A stretch of 64,000 nucleotides of DNA from Acheta domesticus (lineage: Eukaryota > Arthropoda > Insecta > Orthoptera > Gryllidae), in assembly GCA_031308135.1 (NCBI GenBank), contig JAHLJT010000631.1:196220685-196284684 (forward strand). Direction: 5' to 3'. Positions 57,495-64,000 of this stretch are shown here, one piece after another. The notes under the pieces are model-generated. The model searched no databases. It was not told where the DNA came from and was given only the letters and a program-made list of their open reading frames with translations. A program made the position numbers and the translations under genes. Position 1 is the stretch's first letter. The number at the start of each line of letters is the position of its first letter.

Positions 57495-60010
57495 GCAGCA
57501 GCGACGGCGATAGCTACAAATCCAAAAAAAGAGGCCTGGGAAAGTAATCTTGGGTGTCGTGTAAGGGGTGAGATCTTAAATGACAGGAAAGTCCAAAAGA
57601 GAAGAATGGCAAGACAATGGCAGTTGACTGGACATGGGAGAAACGTTAAGGAAGCACCATCAAAGAAACTCTTCCAGTGGATTGACGAACAGATAGCAGT
57701 TACTGGTAAAGTTAATTTAAGTGTCAAAAGAAGAAAAGCGATATGAGAAAAGTCTTTATCCTGAAAGTGAGCAAAATTGCTGAAGTTGTAAAAGCGCAAA
57801 TTGAATTAATTCAGCTTCTGTTTCAAATCAACTATTTAATAACTGATTTAAAACAAATATTCATTAGCGGTTGAATCAGTTACTTTATAAATGATTGTAC
57901 AGCGGAAGCTAGTCGCATCAGTGAAAATTCACAAACAGTACTAGTGGAGTAGAACTTCAACGTGTAAATGTGAACAAATCAATAAATTTAATGACAAAGA
58001 AGTGTCAAACCGTTACTCACATGATATACAAAGAAGAAACAAGTGACGCATACTTGAGCATTTGCGCGGTACTTCACTGTCGACCTCCTAATACATTTCT
58101 AGAAAGCTAGACAGTTTCAATAATCTATTGTTATTATAACTTATAATGAAGAGTGCGGTGCTCTTTTGTCGACCAACGGCAGGTTACGAAAGACAGAAAC
58201 GATTCCCTGATGTGATAGAGTAACACTCGGTAAGAAATATATTACGTAATTCAGAAATATTTTATGTAATTCATAGAACTGATACAAATAAAATTTCCTA
58301 TTTATCGCTAAGTAATTCCATTGTATCTAACTGTTAATGCACATAACTGTTTATATATTTAATTTATGCTAAGTAGTCGCTAATAACGTATATAGTTAAC
58401 GCAACTATAAATAAATAAAACTAAATTTAAAAAGTTCGTAAAATGCGAATCATGTATCTGCCAAATGCAAACATATGTATATAATACATTTTATATGTTT
58501 AATCCTCCAACTTTTTCTTTGTGTTCAATTAATGAAATGAAATTTTGATCAAACTAGCACAAAACACATCTGAAATATTTGAAAATAGAGTACCATGTAG
58601 AGAATCAGGTTTGTTATTTCCCCAATTATCCACGTGTTGCTGTGGAAATATAGAACCGAAAGTTAAATGGATTCAATACAATCATCTTTTATTCCAGAAT
58701 CACCAAAAACTTGCTGGACTCAGTTTATACATCACGGTCTTCCGTTGCACAGTGTTTCTGATTACACTTTGATAAAGTTAGCCCTACAACTTTGAAACTC
58801 ATTAACAAGAGTTACAAAACTTCAACACACAACTTAGAAGCAACATTCACGTCTCTTAATCAGATTTTGGTGGGATGTTTGTCAAGAAAACCTTTTTTTC
58901 ATTGACCAGCTTCCCAACAAATCTTGATCAACTATTTACTATGGTCGTTAAAGTGAGAATGACCGTCTTTCTTACTCATATTTGTACGTGTCAGGATTGT
59001 CGGCAAACTTTCCGCTTAACGGTTTACCTTGAGTGTCTGTGTCAGCCTTCAATAACCTCTGAAGTTACTGAAATTTTCCTTGTCAGAGTTCTCTGGACTG
59101 AAATCATCTCAGATGTCCTTTTCCACTGCTTTAATCAGTTTAATTTTAAAATTATTTTTATCTTCATGAATACACTGAAAATAAAACTTCTGCGGAAAGT
59201 TGTTTTCATAATAATGGAGCAAAATAAAATGGTATCTCCCCCTGCGGGCTCAGCTCCAGCAGACAGAAGCTTACAGCTACACTCCTGTCCCGACTACACT
59301 CCTGTCATGTCTGGTTGTGTAGCGCAAGAAAGTGAAAAGTGTGTACGCAATGGGAGAGGGCAGGGCAAAGAAGAAGAATAGACCACCGGCGCACTGCGTG
59401 GTCCCTTTAAGCCTAGAAAGGATATGGGGTAATATGTTACCGCAAGTCTTTCGTTTTTCGTTTGGAGTTTTCGCGAATGAAAGTTCCGGGCGTGGAATTA
59501 TGTGTATTCTCCTTTGAGGTTAGGATTGTCCTTTCGCATACGTTGTTCGTCTGCCACTCTCGGAAATGAAATTAGAAGTTGGGGTAACGAAATACCTCTG
59601 TATACGCGCATGTACGTATGTAGGTATGTAAGTACGACTCCTCCCTCTCCCCCCCAAGTAAAAGAAATCCCTTATTTTTCTCTCAACCATGAAAACTGGC
59701 TTGATACTCTCTACTATGCACTCTGATGAAAGTATAAACTAACGTACGAGAAAAGCAAAAACAATTGAATCACTGAAATGAAATGAGTGTTCAAGGTCAG
59801 AGAACAATAGTACATGCAAAAGTGCATGCTTCAAACACCGCAACTGTCTTCCAAAAACATGAATTAGACATGTTTTATGCAAAATAAACTCATTAAAATT
59901 TGAAAAAACATTTTATTTACCTTAAATAAATATTCAGTTACCTTAAATTCTGTTTTATGATTCTATACTTTGAGGCAACTGGTTTAGCTGGTGTTCGTAT
60001 GTCCATTCTA
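57495..60010. other. AT-rich stretch
   Basis: Its longest frame (58875-59381, 168 codons) shows no recognisable domain or splice structure. A slightly GC-richer patch lies at 59240-59420. Confidence 0.5.
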
Positions 60011-60014
60011 GAGT

Positions 60015-60185
60015 TGAAGTACTGCTGGTATTGATACGAAAAATCTCAAAAAATTACCGATCACAGCAGCCGGCCATTAGAATTCTCCTTCAGACAGCGG
60101 CTGAATTCGACCTAGCTCTTTTGCTGGTGTCGAAAATTCACCAGCATCGAAACTTGAACAATAGTGCCTCCCAATCACAGGCAGA
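60015..60185 (-). repeat. SINE family 2, copy G, partial
   Basis: Plus-strand words are GTACTGCTGGTATTGAT, CGATCACAGCAGCCGGCC, GAATTCTCCTTCAGACAGCG, GCTGAATTCGACCTAGCTC and GTGTCGAAAATTCACCAGC. Only the head-proximal third of the element is present. Confidence 0.75.
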
Positions 60186-60189
60186 AACG

Positions 60190-61310
60190 GAAGCGAAGAT
60201 GGCTGTGAGCTAAATTAGGCCAGTTTCAACGGCAGTGTTTTAGAGTGGTTCTCAAATAGAATTTTTATAACATATTTGGATGATCCCGGGTGTCGTCAGG
60301 CAAATAATCTTCAACTATATGATGTTAAAAACGAAATAAAATTGCATACATTAATTTTTGCCCCTCAGTTCTAACTTCAATAAATTTTTACATTTTGTTT
60401 CGAATTTACTGAATGTTTACGATGAACTTAGCATATCCTTTGGATACATTTAGAGCAAGATGAATATGAAAGATCGGAGAAGATCTTAATTAGTGTTCAT
60501 GTTATTGGTCAAGAGATTAAATTTGTAATTCTCTGTGAATCTTTGTGTTCAGAATAAACCTATGAAGTTTAATAATTCTGCGTAAATTTTTATTTTCTAA
60601 CACTTGCAATTGTTTTACATGGGAGCAGCATTGCACCACTTGGGACAAGCATAAATCATAGAAGGTAGAATTAATGATTTACTTATTAGTAAAACACATT
60701 CTATTTTAAAGGAATTGATCATATTCAAATTTATAGATGGATTTTTTTAGATTTTTCGTGTTTTAGTATAATATCAGATGATCACGTTAAAATTTACTCC
60801 AATAGAAAAACCGAAATATTAAGCTAAAATATTCCTTTTTGGCTGAGTCCAAAGCCGGGCGAAAGGTGATTTGCTTTACAAAAACTAGCTGTGAGAGTGA
60901 TTTTGACACCTGTTATTGGTAGCAATTGTGTGAATGTCGATATTCAGAAAGAGATAATGCCCAACGTGCCTTCCAATTCCTGTTACTAAGAAATAAATAT
61001 AGAATTGTGCCTTCTAATATAGAATTTTGTAATGCAGATTTTTAGAAATATAAATTCAAAATACTACATACTACTACCAATAGCACTTTAACTCGTCCCA
61101 TGGAAATGAAGTTTGAAATAATTAGAAACAATGATATTTTGTTTTGCTTTAATTACACTAGTTGATTTATATTTGATCAGTTAATTGTTTTGTTGAAAAT
61201 TCCGTTATATATTCAATGCTATAAGCTTTGAAAATGAATATTTGCATTTGAAATGTAATGCGTTATTGCCCATAACAATGAACCTGTTTTATTTAATTGA
61301 AAAGCATAAA
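60190..61310. other. AT-rich stretch, nothing recognised
   Basis: It is about 1.1 kb of AT-rich sequence, with no gene or repeat identified. Confidence 0.5.
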
Positions 61311-61316
61311 TTCTTT

Positions 61317-61474
61317 GATATTTTTTTCTACATCACCACAAATATCAATATAAAACAGTATATTCTAAATTCCAAACAAAAATTTGATTTTATACAGGTG
61401 AATTTCTATAGTTCCTGCAACTAAATTTTTGTTCATCCTAAATCGAATCTTCCCGTATACCCCAATACATCGAA
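61317..61474 (+). repeat. Left arm of a 160-bp inverted repeat pair
   Basis: It matches 63477-63640 in reverse complement. Shared blocks include AGTATATTC, AAATTTGATTTTA, AATTTCTATAGTT, CTGCAACTAAATT and TTGTTCATCCTAAATC. By eye the identity is about 80 percent or more over 155-160 bp. Confidence 0.8.
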
Positions 61475-61486
61475 GGGTTGGGGTTT

Positions 61487-61540
61487 TGGGAACCCCTGAT
61501 CTATACGACCCAGGAAATAGGTTGCCACGAGGGGTTCCCA
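61487..61540. repeat. Perfect 11-bp hairpin arms
   Basis: TGGGAACCCCT (61487-61497) pairs with AGGGGTTCCCA (61530-61540) around a 32-nt loop, just inside the left inverted-repeat arm. Confidence 0.7.
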
Positions 61541-61544
61541 TGTA

Positions 61545-62180
61545 GTGACGATGGCGCCGCCGATATCAAAAACATGCGAGAATTCTCGCAGGAGTTCGTT
61601 AGTTTCTTTTTCTACTCCCATTGTATAATTCTCTTACTTAATGCATTTAACCTGTTACATAATGATTCTCAATAAAATACAGATTTCGTTACGATACAGG
61701 TTCTTGACTAATCACAGAAACGTTTACCACCCAAGTTATGACAATCATTGAAAATCGTTCTAGTAAATGTTTCGTTCGATTGTGAACTTTAAAACTGAAT
61801 TTAGTATTATATAGTACGTGTCAGTTTTTATTTCTTTTAATATTAATAATGTTTTACGTGGAATATTTTTTAAAATAAATTGAATGGTGATTTAATTTTG
61901 ATTTTGATTTGATCCAATTTTTCTAGCGCAGTGGTAAACCAAAGCCACCTGCAGCAAGGTAATAGGGAGTTGTCTTCTAGGTGGTTTTGGTTGAATCTTG
62001 AATACCATAAGTCGTAGAAAAATTACCAAATGAAACTCGATACAATGGGTATTAATACATTCGTGTAAAGTTTACGATACTAACTCGTTCCTCGCTCGTA
62101 TCGTAATTTCACATCCGTGTACTAATACCATCATTACGTCATCGTTTCGTAATGTACTAATTTATTTCGTTCGAACCTTT
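61545..62180. other. AT-rich stretch, nothing recognised
   Basis: The sequence is AT-rich up to the CpG-rich block. No feature is recognised. Confidence 0.5.
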
Positions 62181-62184
62181 CCTT

Positions 62185-62520
62185 TCTTTTTCGGTGTCGA
62201 GTGTACCCACTGTGCGGCGCGGGCGCGTGGTGCGGGAGGGCCAGGTGCGTGGGTGGTGGGGGGGGGCGTGCGTGGGGGAGGAGGGGGTCGAGATGAGCGC
62301 GGCCCGACGCGCGCAGCGAGCGCCCGCCAATAAAAACAAGACGCGCCAATAATAAAACAGTCCTCGATCGACAACGCGGGGAAATTACATTACTCCAATG
62401 CAACAGATAACACGCGGGCACTCAATCAAGCGCGTAATGACGCAAAATGAGTTACGCGCGCGCGCGCTCTCGTGCGCCGCTCAGGCGCGCTGTCCCGCCC
62501 CGCCCTCGCTCGGCCCGCAT
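62185..62520. promoter_or_regulatory. CpG-rich block with CCAAT and homeodomain-like motifs
   Basis: A G-rich segment (62215-62290) is followed by high-complexity sequence with CGCCAATAAAAACAAG and CGCCAATAATAAAACAG (a duplicated GCCAATAA word at 62327 and 62345). GAAATTACATTACTCCAATG and a CGCGCGCGC run (62456-62466) follow. This is typical of a regulatory CpG island. No exon is visible. Confidence 0.35.
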
Positions 62521-63475
62521 CCAGAACTCTCGACCGTCCCGGCCTTGCCCCACCCCGCACGGTCCAACTCCGTCCCACCCCGCTCCACCCCATCCTATCC
62601 CGTTCCATCCCGTCCCATCCTGACTTATCCCTCTCCAGCCCGTTCCACTCTGTCCTGACACTCCCGCCCCGACACTCCCGCCCCGACACTCCCGCCCCGA
62701 CACTCCCGCCCCGACACTCCCGCCCCGACACTCCCGCCCCGACACTCCCGCCCCGACACTCCCGCCCCGACACTCCCGCCCCGACACTCCCGCCCCGACA
62801 CTCCCGCCCCCGACACTCCCGCCCCGACACTCCCGCCCTTACACTCTCACTCAGTCCTGTCGTTCTCTCGCTGGTCCCACCTCCACACCTCTCATCCATC
62901 TCAGGCTTGCCCCGCTCCGCACCGTCCCAACTCGCTCTGGCCCGCTGCGCACTGCTCGGTCATGTCCCATCCGCCCCGCTCCCTCAACCTCGCACTGCTC
63001 TCCTCACTGCCGACTTTTAGCCTATCCCGTCCCGCCCCTACCGCCCCGCTCAGTCCCGTCCCACCATCGTTAGTCCCAATCCCACACCTCTCGCCCAACT
63101 CGGCCTTGCCCCGCACCCTCCCGACCCGCTCTGGTCCGCTGCGCCTTGCCCCATCTCGTCCCGCTGGACCCCACTCAATCACTCTCCGTTCACCTCACCG
63201 CGCCTTTCACACCCACCCCCGCATATCTTGCCCCATTCCTTCCCCGCCCCTCCTCGCGAACGCTGATCCTACCTTCAGACCTCTCGCCCCTCCCGGCTTT
63301 GACCCGCTCCGCAGCGTGTTCGCTCCGCCCCGCCCTGCCTCATATCCACCTCACGCTCTCGTCCGACCCTTCACTCTCGTCTCACCCCACACCTCGCGGC
63401 CCATTCTCGCCCCGTCCCGCTCCGTCCAAACCCTCGCGTGTCATCCCTCCACGCCCGCACTAAGGATTCGATGGA
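62520..63475. other. C-skewed GC-rich block
   Basis: The plus strand is dominated by CCCGCC, CTCGC and CCATCCCG words. It contains the 14-bp minisatellite. The open frames are low-complexity artefacts. Confidence 0.55.
62655..62838. repeat. 14-bp minisatellite GACACTCCCGCCCC
   Basis: About 13 nearly perfect copies occur, with one extra C near 62811. Every unit contains CCGCCCCG, the complement of a GC box. Confidence 0.95.
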
Positions 63476-63476
63476 T

Positions 63477-63640
63477 CTCGATTTATTGGGATATACGGGG
63501 TGATTGGATTTAGGATGAACAATAATTTAGTTGCAGAAGTTGCAACTATAGAAATTTACTTGTGTAAAATCAAATTTAAGTTTTGAATTTGGAATATACT
63601 TTTTTATGTTGATCTTTGTGGCGATGTATAGAAAAATATC
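63477..63640 (-). repeat. Right arm of the 160-bp inverted repeat pair
   Basis: This is the reverse-complement partner of 61317-61474. The two arms bracket 2.0 kb that holds the CpG-rich block and the minisatellite. Confidence 0.8.
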
Positions 63641-63649
63641 TACCACTAC

Positions 63650-64000
63650 AACTCTCGCTCATTCCGGTCCTTACCCATTCCGTCACCACCACCCTGCCCC
63701 ACCCAGCTCCGCCCGACCCGCCCCTCTTCCCGGCTAGTCTCCATATCCTCATCTCGCCACTCCCACGCTCACCCAACTCGCCATCCTCTCTCAAGCTGTC
63801 CCCCACCTCTACACCTCTCGCTAAATCCCGTACTGATGCGTTCCATGCCATCCCGCCTCGCCCTGCCCCAATTCGCCCTTCTGTGCCCTGATCGGCACCG
63901 CACCGTCCGCCCAACCGCCCTCGCCTATACATCTCGTCTCACCACCGCCCCTCCTCCAATCTGCTCCGCCCGCTCCACCTCCTGCTCCCGCCCGCTCCCA
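63650..64000. other. C-skewed GC-rich block running off the window
   Basis: It has the same composition as 62520-63475 (CTCCGCCC and CCACCC words) and continues beyond the window edge. The frames on both strands are not credible genes. Confidence 0.5.

Noticed and set aside
58875..59381. 168-codon plus-strand protein
   Set aside because: The amino-acid pattern looks random for AT-rich DNA. I see no domain, signal peptide or supporting splice sites.

Overview
This window looks like nuclear DNA from an arthropod, most likely an insect with a large, transposon-rich genome. The evidence is one spliced neuroligin-type exon, a mariner and a piggyBac-type element, degraded non-LTR retrotransposons, several tRNA-headed SINE families, MITEs, and long AT-rich stretches without coding capacity. 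A polyneopteran (cockroach, termite, stick insect or orthopteran type) is my guess from the mix of elements; the sequence does not prove it. There are no operons and no bacterial gene structure.

The only host coding sequence I can support is one GC-rich exon at 26142-26340 (+). It encodes part of the alpha/beta-hydrolase fold of a neuroligin, and the expected catalytic serine is replaced by glycine. It sits between a canonical AG acceptor and a GTAAGT donor. One extra G near 26303 breaks its frame. I see no neighbouring exon, so most of the window is probably neuroligin intron, with introns of at least 26 kb on the left and 37 kb on the right.

Layout: 0-8.4 kb is AT-rich with a SINE, a 43-bp-armed inverted repeat, a GC-rich minisatellite island and two copies of SINE family 2. 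8.4-18.3 kb holds small CpG-rich islands, the 5' part of one LINE, a second LINE split by a putative solo LTR, a hAT-type end and the 3' part of the first LINE type. 18.3-22.7 kb is a large, C-skewed low-complexity GC island. 22.7-31.4 kb is AT-rich and contains an RTE-like LINE, the neuroligin exon and tandem dimers of about 180 bp. 31.4-36.1 kb has two more GC islands. 36.7-38.4 kb is a defective piggyBac-type element with a SINE inside it. 38.7-41.0 kb carries an 11-bp minisatellite of about 113 copies. 41.2-53.4 kb is rich in MITEs and SINEs, with a mariner (48.45-49.79 kb) and a CR1/Jockey-type LINE. 53.7-57.3 kb is a GC island with an extremely homogeneous 12-bp array (102 perfect consecutive copies). 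57-61 kb is AT-rich. 61.3-64 kb contains inverted repeats that bracket a CpG-rich, minisatellite-bearing block.

The long open frames in the GC islands and minisatellites come from short periodic repeats that lack stops, and I do not treat them as genes. The most interesting signals are the homogenised minisatellites seeded at CpG-island edges with strong strand asymmetry, the triple palindrome in the piggyBac-type ends, the hammerhead-core-like motifs in two repeat dimers and hairpins, and the 3' tail apparently shared by several SINE families.
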